Source: Merdibacter sp965119685 (GTDB lineage: Bacteria > Bacillota_I > Bacilli_A > Erysipelotrichales > Erysipelotrichaceae). From it: DNA of 64,000 nucleotides. Below are positions 1 through 6,640 of this stretch, piece after piece (position 1 is the first letter of the stretch; each line of letters opens with the position of its first letter). Below the pieces are notes generated by a model. It did not search any database and was not told where the DNA came from. It worked only from the letters and a program-made list of their open reading frames with translations. The position numbers and the translations under genes are program-made. The DNA lies in assembly GCA_965119685.1 (NCBI GenBank), contig OZ221971.1, positions 1,240,001-1,304,000 on the forward strand, given 5' to 3'.

Positions 1-230
1 TCCGAGCGTCCTTCCTGATAGATATCAAGATCAGCCAAAACTATTAGTCCTGGGTAAGCTTCCGGAATGATTGAATCAAGGAATTCCTCATTTTTACACC
101 ATGTGATCGCATGCGGCTTAGGCTCTTTTAGTGGACAGTATGTATGAAATGATAAATCCTTATCATTCGGCGCAATATAACGAATCCCCGACTGCTGCAG
201 ATAGATCAGCAGCGAATCTAATGTGTGCAT
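1..230 (-). CDS. Partial polysaccharide-cluster protein, possibly LpxD-like acyltransferase (N-terminal part)
   Basis: An open frame starts at ATG 230-228 and runs off the left edge, so only about 76 N-terminal residues are visible. A GAGGAATG ribosome-binding-like stretch precedes it, and it starts 16 bp after the nucleotide-sugar dehydrogenase stop, so it is the next gene of the capsule operon. The visible part contains a segment ending in ITWCKNEEFLDSI followed by GLIVLADLDI. This resembles the N-terminal domain that precedes the left-handed beta-helix in LpxD-like sugar N-acyltransferases of surface polysaccharide clusters. The hexapeptide repeats that would prove it lie outside the window, so the function is tentative. 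Confidence 0.5.
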   Translation of the reverse strand, partial: MHTLDSLLIYLQQSGIRYIAPNDKDLSFHTYCPLKEPKPHAITWCKNEEFLDSIIPEAYPGLIVLADLDIYQEGRS

Positions 231-246
231 CTTATCATTCCTCTTT

Positions 247-1554
247 TTACAACCGCCAGTAATCATATCCGGCATTTTTATATACAACGCGATCTAAAAT
301 TCCTTTTACGTCGATCAAAATCTTTTTATCTTTAAACATGCCGTTGAATTGCTGCATGCTTAATTCTTTAAAGGAGTCATGGGCAGTTGCTATGATCAAA
401 GCATCCAAGTTTTTTAAATCATCCGCTTTTCCGAATTTGATATGATACAGACGTTCTGCTTCAGACGCATCCGCAACCGGATCAACAATAATCGGTTGAA
501 TGCCATATTCATTTAGCTCTTTGACAATATCGATCACTTTCGTATTCCGTGTATCCGGACAATTCTCTTTAAACGTAAAACCGAGAATGCCTACGCGAGC
601 CTGACGAACATTTTTATCGTTGCGAATCATATTTTTCACTACATTTTCTGCAACATATTTTCCCATGTCATCATTGATTCTTCTGCCAGATAAAATGATT
701 TGTGAATGATAGCCTTCCTGTTCTGCTTTATATGTCAAATAATACGGATCGACACCTATACAATGCCCTCCGACAAGCCCCGGTGTAAAGTTCAAAAAAT
801 TCCACTTTGTTCCAGCTGCTTTTAATACCGCTTGTGTATCGATTCCCATTTTATTGAAGATAATAGACAGTTCATTCATAAATGCGATGTTGATATCTCT
901 TTGCGAATTTTCAATTACCTTTGCCGCCTCAGCAACTTTAATGGATTCTGCCTTATAGACGCCAGCTTCTACAACCAGTTCATAAACTTTTGCAATTTCT
1001 TCCAACGTTTCTTCATCCATTCCCGATACGATTTTCGTAATCGTTTCTAACCGGTGCACTTTATCTCCCGGATTGATCCGTTCAGGCGAATATCCTACTT
1101 TAAAATCAACCCCGCATCTCAATCCGGATTCTTTTTCAAGAATAGGCACACAAACATCTTCTGTTACACCGGGATAAACCGTACTCTCATAAACGACGAT
1201 CGATCCTTTTCTCAAATTGCGCCCGACCGTTCTGCTTGCGCTTTCGACAGGAGTAAGATCAGGCGTATGATCCTCACATACCGGCGTTGGTACTGCAACA
1301 ATATGAAATAAACATTCTTTCAATTTGGTTTCGTCAGAAGTAAACTCTACAAAACAATTTTTAATTGCATCATTTCCCACTTCGTTGGTTGGATCAATTC
1401 CATTTTGATACATTTCTATTTTCTGTTGATTTAAATCGTAACCGACCACATTGATTTTTTTGGAAAATGCCACTGCAATCGGCATACCGACATAACCTAA
1501 TCCGACAAGGCTCAATTTTGTTTCTTTATTCATGATCTTCTGATAAATACTCAT
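247..1554 (-). CDS. Nucleotide sugar dehydrogenase (UDP-N-acetylhexosamine 6-dehydrogenase type, WbpA/TviB-like)
   Basis: The 435-residue protein should oxidise the C6 hydroxyl of a UDP-sugar to a uronic acid with two NAD+, in the cytoplasm. The Rossmann motif GLGYVG is at residues 18-23, and the catalytic cysteine is Cys265 in GGHCIGVDPYYL. The motif and overall sequence resemble the WbpA/WbpO/TviB branch that acts on UDP-GlcNAc or UDP-GalNAc more than UDP-glucose dehydrogenase, but substrate choice is inferred. The start at 1554 has a clear AGGAGG site. It lies 21 bp downstream of the glycosyltransferase gene in the LoaP-led operon and would supply an acidic sugar for the polymer. Confidence 0.88.
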   Translation of the reverse strand: MSIYQKIMNKETKLSLVGLGYVGMPIAVAFSKKINVVGYDLNQQKIEMYQNGIDPTNEVGNDAIKNCFVEFTSDETKLKECLFHIVAVPTPVCEDHTPDLTPVESASRTVGRNLRKGSIVVYESTVYPGVTEDVCVPILEKESGLRCGVDFKVGYSPERINPGDKVHRLETITKIVSGMDEETLEEIAKVYELVVEAGVYKAESIKVAEAAKVIENSQRDINIAFMNELSIIFNKMGIDTQAVLKAAGTKWNFLNFTPGLVGGHCIGVDPYYLTYKAEQEGYHSQIILSGRRINDDMGKYVAENVVKNMIRNDKNVRQARVGILGFTFKENCPDTRNTKVIDIVKELNEYGIQPIIVDPVADASEAERLYHIKFGKADDLKNLDALIIATAHDSFKELSMQQFNGMFKDKKILIDVKGILDRVVYKNAGYDYWRL

Positions 1555-1575
1555 ACTGTAATTCCTCCTAATTGA

Positions 1576-2586
1576 TCAAATAAAAAAATACGATACCAGT
1601 CCTTTTAGAGAACCGAGTCCGTATAAAATATGCAAAATAAAAGTTATACCTATCGTTTCTATCGTTTTAAAGATACTTTGATCTTTTTGTCGTAAAAAAT
1701 AATATCCGCTAAATATATATAATAGCAGTTCTATAATCAGCATATAACAGAAAAACAAATTCCATAAAGCTAATGCGATGTTAGCGATCAAACTGACGAC
1801 AAAACATAAGGGTATCAGATGCCTGAGCATAAGCGCTTTTTTTGAATGCTTCCATACGCAAATGTTCCAATATCCATTTGACCATCCCTGCCGCCACAAT
1901 TTGGCAACTGTATTACGTGCATAATATTTTAACCGGATATTGGGATCAAAGTAGAATCGACCTCCAGCAGCGGTTATTCGAGCATGTAATTCTGTATCTT
2001 GACTTCTCATCAATGTTTCTTCGAAAAATCCGACTTTTTCAAATACAGATTTTCTATATAATCCACAAGCAGCTGTGTCCGCATACTGCGCGACATCGGA
2101 TGTACGAAAAACAGAATTTCCTACACCAAAAGGAGAAGTAAGAATATTCACAATCATCTGTCCATTCTTACCAACTGCAACAGTTTCGGCTTTTCCGCCG
2201 ACACACCATGCATCGGGAACTTCTTGAATAGTTTTAAAGCTTTTTGAAAGAAAGTCGGGATATGCCCATACGTGAGCGTCGATCCTTGTTACATATTCCC
2301 CACGTGCTGCCTGTATCCCAATATTCCAGCCGGCCGCTAAGTTTTTTTTAGGGTTTTTCAGAATTTTATAAGAAATATTTGAGGCAGACAGCATTTTTTC
2401 AGCCCGCTCCATTGTTTGATCTTCTGACATTCCGTCAATTACTAAAATTTCATATTGCCTTTTGGGAAAATCTTGATTTATCAATGAACATAAGCTCATT
2501 TCAATCACATCTTGCGAATTACGAGCAACAATCATAGCGCTTATGATAATTTGTGGCTCATCATTTAAACAATTGTTTTTATACAT
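1576..2586 (-). CDS. Family 2 glycosyltransferase with C-terminal membrane segments
   Basis: This 336-residue protein begins with a GT-A fold signature (ISAMIVARNSQDVIEMSL, then EILVIDGMSED). A DxD-like DAH metal or donor site follows at about residue 118. The last 90 residues contain two to three hydrophobic helices, as in ExoA-like transferases that extend lipid-linked oligosaccharides on the inner face of the membrane. It probably adds one sugar to the undecaprenyl-linked repeat unit. The start overlaps the end of the upstream sugar transferase by 22 bp, indicating translational coupling. The sugar donor cannot be predicted. Confidence 0.85.
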   Translation of the reverse strand: MYKNNCLNDEPQIIISAMIVARNSQDVIEMSLCSLINQDFPKRQYEILVIDGMSEDQTMERAEKMLSASNISYKILKNPKKNLAAGWNIGIQAARGEYVTRIDAHVWAYPDFLSKSFKTIQEVPDAWCVGGKAETVAVGKNGQMIVNILTSPFGVGNSVFRTSDVAQYADTAACGLYRKSVFEKVGFFEETLMRSQDTELHARITAAGGRFYFDPNIRLKYYARNTVAKLWRQGWSNGYWNICVWKHSKKALMLRHLIPLCFVVSLIANIALALWNLFFCYMLIIELLLYIFSGYYFLRQKDQSIFKTIETIGITFILHILYGLGSLKGLVSYFFI

Positions 2587-3251
2587 ACATATACATCCTT
2601 TGTTAAATTAAATTGACGTAAATATGTCAGATTGTACTTCATTTTTTCAGGCAATATATCTTTGATATAAATTTGATCAAGACTTGTCCCCTGCACACTT
2701 GCATTTTGTATCATCTCATCTTCATCGCGGTATTTTATACTCGCAAGCGATGTGATCCCGGCAGGCAACAGCAAAGTTGCTTTCATTTCATTTGTATAGC
2801 AGTCGACATATTTTTTTACTTCCGGTCTCGTGCCGACAAAAGTCATTTCACCTTTTAATACATTAAAAAGCTGCGGTATTTCATCTATACGGCTTTTTCT
2901 TATTTTTTTACCGACACACGTAATTCGCGAATCATTTTTAGAAGTAACCAGTGCTCCTTTTTTATCAGCATTTTGAACCATTGTTCTAAATTTAAAAATA
3001 CGAAAGACTTTGCCATTTTGCGTAATTCTCTCTTGCCGATAGAAAATCGGACCGGGGGAATCGATTTTGATCCATATTGAGAGAATCAAGATGACCGGAG
3101 ATAACAAAAGACATAACAAAAGCGCCGCAAGGACATCAAACATTCGTTTTAAAAACAACTGAAACTGTTTTTTTTTCAACAAATCATAATAACAACGCAC
3201 CTCGGGTGTTTGCATTTCGAGCGGTAACTGTTCAAAAGCTTTTAACAACAT
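2565..3251 (-). CDS. Initiating undecaprenyl-phosphate sugar phosphotransferase (bacterial sugar transferase)
   Basis: A 228-residue member of the bacterial sugar transferase family, which moves a sugar-1-phosphate to undecaprenyl phosphate to start each repeat unit. A single membrane helix (about residues 37-61, from KRMFDVLAALLL) is followed by the family motifs SPGPIFYRQERI, FKFRTM and SRIDEIPQLFNVLKGEMTFVGTRPE. It has the short PglC-like size, without the long N-terminal membrane domain of WbaP-type enzymes. It overlaps the aminotransferase stop by 20 bp. A second, broken copy of the same family lies upstream at 4645-4797. Confidence 0.92.
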   Translation of the reverse strand: MLLKAFEQLPLEMQTPEVRCYYDLLKKKQFQLFLKRMFDVLAALLLCLLLSPVILILSIWIKIDSPGPIFYRQERITQNGKVFRIFKFRTMVQNADKKGALVTSKNDSRITCVGKKIRKSRIDEIPQLFNVLKGEMTFVGTRPEVKKYVDCYTNEMKATLLLPAGITSLASIKYRDEDEMIQNASVQGTSLDQIYIKDILPEKMKYNLTYLRQFNLTKDVYVCIKTIV

Positions 3252-4452
3252 TTTGCAAAACCTCTTTGAAATTTTTTATCACATAAGAAATTTCTTCGTT
3301 CGATAACTTTGAATATAGCGGCAACGTAAGTTCGTTATTGAAAAATGCATACGCATTCGGGTAATCGGCAATTTCAAAACCCATCTCTTTATATGCTGTC
3401 AACATTGGCAATGGTTTATAATGAACATTGCAAGCAATACCTCGTTCTGCCATTTTTTCAATTATTTTGTTTCTTGTTTCAGATTCAATACCTTTGATGC
3501 GAATCATATACAGATGCCCACTGGACACTTGCTTTTTATCGCAGTGACTGAGATATTGAACCGGGAGTCCTTCAAAAGCCTCATTATACATTCGGATAAT
3601 CTCTTGCCTCCTTTTTAACATAGTGGGATATCGCTTTATTTGGGCTAGGCCGATAGCTGCCATAATGTCCGTCATATTGCATTTATAAGCTGGTAATACA
3701 ATATCGTATTCCCAAGCCCCTAGCTTTGTTTTATTTAGCGCATCTTTCGTTTGTCCATGCAGTGATAGCAATTGATACTGCTTATAAATCCATCCGTTCT
3801 CAATGCCTGCAATATCTTTCCATACGACTGCTCCACCCTCCGCTGTCGTCAGATTTTTTACCGCATGAAAACTAAAGGATGTAAAATCAGCCACCTCTCC
3901 ACAAACCTTACCTTGTCGCTGCGCGCCAAACGCATGAGCGGCATCTGCGATGACGATCACCCGGCCAAAGGCTTTTTGCAGTGTGTTATTAGCATGAAAT
4001 AAGTGTTTTTTTGTCTCGATGAGTTTATACAACTGATCATAATCGCACATGACACCTGCTAAATCGACCGGGATGATTGCTTTGGTTTTTTCTGTGATTT
4101 TATCTGCCAATTGTTCATAATTCATTTCAAAGGAATCGCTTGTGACATCTACGAGTACAGGCGTTGCACCAACGTGGCAGATTACAGAGCAGGAAGCTGT
4201 GTATGTATAAGCCGATGTGATAACTTCATCTCCCGGTCCAATCCCCAGTAAACGTAGCGTCATTTCCATGCAGGCTGTCGCGCTGTTTAAACATACCGCT
4301 TTTGAAACATGGCAATATTCTGCTATTTCAGCTTCAAATTGTTTTGTTTTTGGACCGGTGGTGATCCATCCTGATTTTAATGTTTCCACCACTTCTCTGA
4401 TCTCGGATTCTCCCATATCTGGTGGTGAAAATGGTATTACGGTTTGCTTCAT
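3232..4452 (-). CDS. DegT/DnrJ/EryC1/StrS family nucleotide-sugar aminotransferase
   Basis: A PLP-dependent sugar aminotransferase of 406 residues, converting a UDP-4-keto (or 3-keto) sugar to an amino sugar with glutamate as donor. Visible features are SGWITTGPKTKQFE at about 27-40, the cofactor aspartate in IADAAHAFGA (Asp170), and the internal aldimine lysine Lys199 in SFSFHAVKN followed by GGAVV. The start is set at 4452 because a GGGAGGAATAGAT ribosome-binding site lies just upstream; an in-frame ATG at 4500 has no such site. Together with the following sugar transferase it resembles the PglE/PglC pair for diacetylated sugar primers, but the product is not certain. Confidence 0.88.
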   Translation of the reverse strand: MKQTVIPFSPPDMGESEIREVVETLKSGWITTGPKTKQFEAEIAEYCHVSKAVCLNSATACMEMTLRLLGIGPGDEVITSAYTYTASCSVICHVGATPVLVDVTSDSFEMNYEQLADKITEKTKAIIPVDLAGVMCDYDQLYKLIETKKHLFHANNTLQKAFGRVIVIADAAHAFGAQRQGKVCGEVADFTSFSFHAVKNLTTAEGGAVVWKDIAGIENGWIYKQYQLLSLHGQTKDALNKTKLGAWEYDIVLPAYKCNMTDIMAAIGLAQIKRYPTMLKRRQEIIRMYNEAFEGLPVQYLSHCDKKQVSSGHLYMIRIKGIESETRNKIIEKMAERGIACNVHYKPLPMLTAYKEMGFEIADYPNAYAFFNNELTLPLYSKLSNEEISYVIKNFKEVLQNVVKSF

Positions 4453-4644
4453 ATCTATTCCTCCCAAAAAAAAGATGTGATTCACTTCTTTGGAAAACAC
4501 CTTGTGCTACAAAATGGCTGCTGAGTATGCTAAAATATGTGGATCGCATATGTATGAAAAGTTACAAATAAATACGTACTCTCTCTTTATCGTCTCCTTT
4601 CAAAAGGAATACACAAAATCTGCTGATAAAACAAAGCATATTTG

Positions 4645-4797
4645 TTATTTTCCTTTAGACCCTTGACGAAGTAGCATCTGTCTCAGCGATGTCAATTTAA
4701 TGATTGCCGAAGTAATAATTTAGATCGGTGACAAGACAATTAAACCGATCAAACTCAATATGCAGTCGATTAATCGTTTAATGCATATTTGATACAT
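4645..4797 (-). pseudogene. Decayed sugar transferase remnant
   Basis: On the minus strand a good GGAGGAG site at 4806-4812 precedes ATG 4797, which reads MYQICIKRLIDCILSLIGLI then VLSPI and a TAA stop. The same frame continues past the stop as IITSAIIKLTS and LLRQGSKGK to a second stop at 4645. This matches the first 50 or so residues of bacterial sugar transferases (membrane helix, SPI, KL-S, RQ, KGK) with a nonsense codon, a lost GPV segment and no catalytic C-terminal domain. It is a truncated relic of an initiating transferase, lying between loaP and the aminotransferase. Confidence 0.7.
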
Positions 4798-4838
4798 CTA
4801 TCTTTCTCCTCCATCCCACAGAAAAAGAACATACATCC

Positions 4839-5360
4839 CTATATGTTCTTCCTTACAATCTCCAAGCCGACCTTCGCCCTTCGCACCTCTCCCAGAAATT
4901 CAATCTCGATCTCTGCGATTCGCTTATGCCGGTCTATTCGTTTGATCAATCCCTCTTTTCCCTTTAACGGGCCTTTTTCTACAATGACTTTCTCTCCCTC
5001 GATATATCCGCTCGATACCTCGACGACCTGCTCTTCTTCTCCAAACGATTTCAGAAAGCTAACCTCTTCTTCAGGCAAAGGATAAATCTCCTCTTTTTCC
5101 CTTCCTAACAGCTTTGTCAGATCCGGGATCTTCTTGAGCGATTGATACAGCCGTGTCGGATCTTCACTGATCATAAATACATATCCCGGAAACAAGATCT
5201 CCGTCTTTTCCATCCACTCCCCGCGCACCTTTCTCAAGCGCTTGGCATAGGGAATGAAGCTTTTGCGTAAAGCGCAGTCATCGTGAATCATGAGATCGCA
5301 GTACTTCACGATCCATTCTTCTTTTCCGCTGCGCACTTGGATGACATACCAGTGCTCCAT
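4839..5360 (-). CDS. loaP: LoaP-type NusG paralog, processive antiterminator
   Basis: A protein of about 173 residues with an N-terminal NGN domain (HWYVIQVRSGKEE, then LFPGYVFM) and a C-terminal KOW-like domain (VIVEKGPLKGKEGLIKRIDR). Unlike housekeeping NusG it is the first gene of a polysaccharide operon. That is the typical setting of LoaP, which binds a leader RNA hairpin and lets RNA polymerase read through terminators in long operons. GGAGG at 5370-5374 is 9 nt from ATG 5360 and 6 nt from an in-frame GTG at 5363; I prefer the ATG. UpxY/RfaH-like roles are alternatives, but length and context favour LoaP. Confidence 0.85.
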   Translation of the reverse strand: MEHWYVIQVRSGKEEWIVKYCDLMIHDDCALRKSFIPYAKRLRKVRGEWMEKTEILFPGYVFMISEDPTRLYQSLKKIPDLTKLLGREKEEIYPLPEEEVSFLKSFGEEEQVVEVSSGYIEGEKVIVEKGPLKGKEGLIKRIDRHKRIAEIEIEFLGEVRRAKVGLEIVRKNI

Positions 5361-5363
5361 CAC

Positions 5364-5480
5364 GCTTCACCTCCATGCGGATATGCTTCGCCCATCCATC
5401 ATGCTGCATGCATGGTAGATAGTTGTGTGATGATCCTATTTCCCTCACAACGCGGCGATGCGACGATTATGAGCGGAAAT
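5364..5480 (-). other. 5' region of loaP, no confident promoter
   Basis: About 117 bp between loaP and the long palindrome. A CATAAT hexamer on the minus strand near 5466-5471 could be a -10 element, with TTGTTT inside the palindrome as a poor -35 at 15 bp. I see no coding potential here. Confidence 0.3.
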
Positions 5481-5524
5481 ATTCTTAAACAAGGATAATC
5501 CCCGATTATCCTTTGTTTAAGAAT
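5481..5524. repeat. Long near-perfect palindrome containing GATAA-N7-TTATC
   Basis: Arms of 19 and 20 bp (5481-5499 and 5505-5524) match except for one inserted T, with a 5-bp centre CCCCG. Neither strand continues into a T-run, so it is not a normal intrinsic terminator. Its core, 5494-5510, is GATAATCCCCGATTATC. This has the same half-sites and the same 7-bp spacing as the two inverted repeats that bound the neighbouring invertible segment, but a different spacer sequence. It could be an extra recombinase-binding site, an operator for loaP, or a leader hairpin. Confidence 0.6.
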
Positions 5525-5551
5525 AAAAAAATCCTCTCACTGTAGAGAGGA
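5525..5551 (-). terminator. Intrinsic terminator on the minus strand, left of the invertible segment
   Basis: Read leftward, the stem TCCTCTC/GAGAGGA (5532-5538 with 5545-5551, 6-nt loop) is followed by seven U residues (5525-5531). It would stop transcripts leaving the left end of the invertible segment before they reach loaP and the capsule operon. Confidence 0.7.
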
Positions 5552-5587
5552 AGTAGGATTTTTATATGCTTTTACAAGATTGGGGTG

Positions 5588-5593
5588 TATAAT
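5588..5593 (+). promoter_or_regulatory. Candidate -10 element reading into the invertible segment
   Basis: A perfect TATAAT sits 8 bp outside the left inverted repeat, facing rightward, so transcription would start at about 5600 and enter the segment. The upstream -35 region is poor (TATGCT at 17 bp), although a TG dinucleotide directly precedes the -10. Because it lies outside the repeat it stays fixed when the segment flips. Confidence 0.5.
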
Positions 5594-5601
5594 TAAAATG
5601 A

Positions 5602-5619
5602 TGATAATTTATAGTTATC
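5602..5619 (+). repeat. Left inverted repeat (IRL) of the invertible segment
   Basis: The 18-bp sequence is the exact reverse complement of 8857-8874. Each copy is itself a tyrosine-recombinase-like core: GATAA and TTATC arms around a 7-bp asymmetric spacer (TTTATAG here). The spacer gives the two sites opposite orientation, which predicts inversion rather than deletion. It ends 19 bp before the ATP-grasp start codon. Confidence 0.8.
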
Positions 5620-5638
5620 TTTAGAAAGGTAAGAATCT

Positions 5639-6640
5639 ATGAATATTGTGTTAATTACTGATTGCATCGATGAAACAAATCATGCGTTCACACGCAGAGA
5701 TTATGAAGGAAACACTGATGAGCAAAATCAACGGTTAATTCAGTCCTTATCCCCTCTCGCTGAAAAACTTTATCATTACACATCAGTACGAGAGTTCAAA
5801 AAAAACATTGATTTCCATCAAAATGATATTATTTTTCCTTTACAATATGGCGAAAACAGCTGTAATCAAAAACTTTTTTTGCCAAGTATTTGTGACGAAT
5901 TTCATCTTTCCTACATAGGTGCAGATGCTCAAACTCATGCCGTGTGTAACAATAAATATTTATCAAAACTATACGCAAACACGAAATTTGGAATTCGTAC
6001 AGCGGAATCAATTTTAATATCTAATTTATCTGAATTACACAAAAATACAATCAATTATTTAAATTTACCTATCATTGCAAAGCCGAATTATGGTGGTGGG
6101 TCAGTTGGGATCACCAATCATAATATCGTTGATAACTATACAGATGCTATCCAATTAGTGAAAAATATATTAGTCAACTTTCATGTACCCGTATTAGTAG
6201 AAGAATATATCCCTGGATATGAAGTTGAATTAATACTCGTCGGAAATCAAAACAAAGTGACATTTTGCGAAGAAGTCCAGTTGATGATTCATGGCAAAGA
6301 AAAATTTGATGATGAAATTTGGGGATTAGAGACCAAAAAATTTGACGATAGTCATGTGAATTTTAAAGTGAGTGATTTAATATCAGACAAAGATAAATAT
6401 AATATGATTAATTTATTTAAGTCTTTTCCAAAGATAGAATTTGCTCGCATAGATGGTCGGATTAAAAATGGGAAATTCTATCTTATTGAAATTTCTCCAG
6501 ATTGCTATTTAGGTGATGACTGTGCATTTTACTATGCATTCTCTCAGAGAGGAATCAGCCACACAGAAATGTTCCGCTTCATCATAGGAAATCATCTAGG
6601 GGAATATTGTAATCCCAATATCCTAAAAAATCCACTCTGA
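5639..6640 (+). CDS. ATP-grasp ligase, D-alanine--D-alanine ligase-like
   Basis: A 333-residue protein with the D-Ala-D-Ala ligase fold order: an N-terminal domain, then the ATP-binding segment PIIAKPNYGGGSVGITN at about 145-161, VLVEEYIPGYEVEL at about 185-198, and the C-terminal Mg-binding region EFARIDGRIKNGKFYLIEIS. The usual Asn of the NEIN motif is replaced (EIS), so it is probably not housekeeping Ddl; ligation of another amino acid or peptide is more likely. An AAAGGT site precedes ATG 5639. It is the gene placed next to the external TATAAT in this orientation of the segment. Substrate is unknown. Confidence 0.8.
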   Translation: MNIVLITDCIDETNHAFTRRDYEGNTDEQNQRLIQSLSPLAEKLYHYTSVREFKKNIDFHQNDIIFPLQYGENSCNQKLFLPSICDEFHLSYIGADAQTHAVCNNKYLSKLYANTKFGIRTAESILISNLSELHKNTINYLNLPIIAKPNYGGGSVGITNHNIVDNYTDAIQLVKNILVNFHVPVLVEEYIPGYEVELILVGNQNKVTFCEEVQLMIHGKEKFDDEIWGLETKKFDDSHVNFKVSDLISDKDKYNMINLFKSFPKIEFARIDGRIKNGKFYLIEISPDCYLGDDCAFYYAFSQRGISHTEMFRFIIGNHLGEYCNPNILKNPL

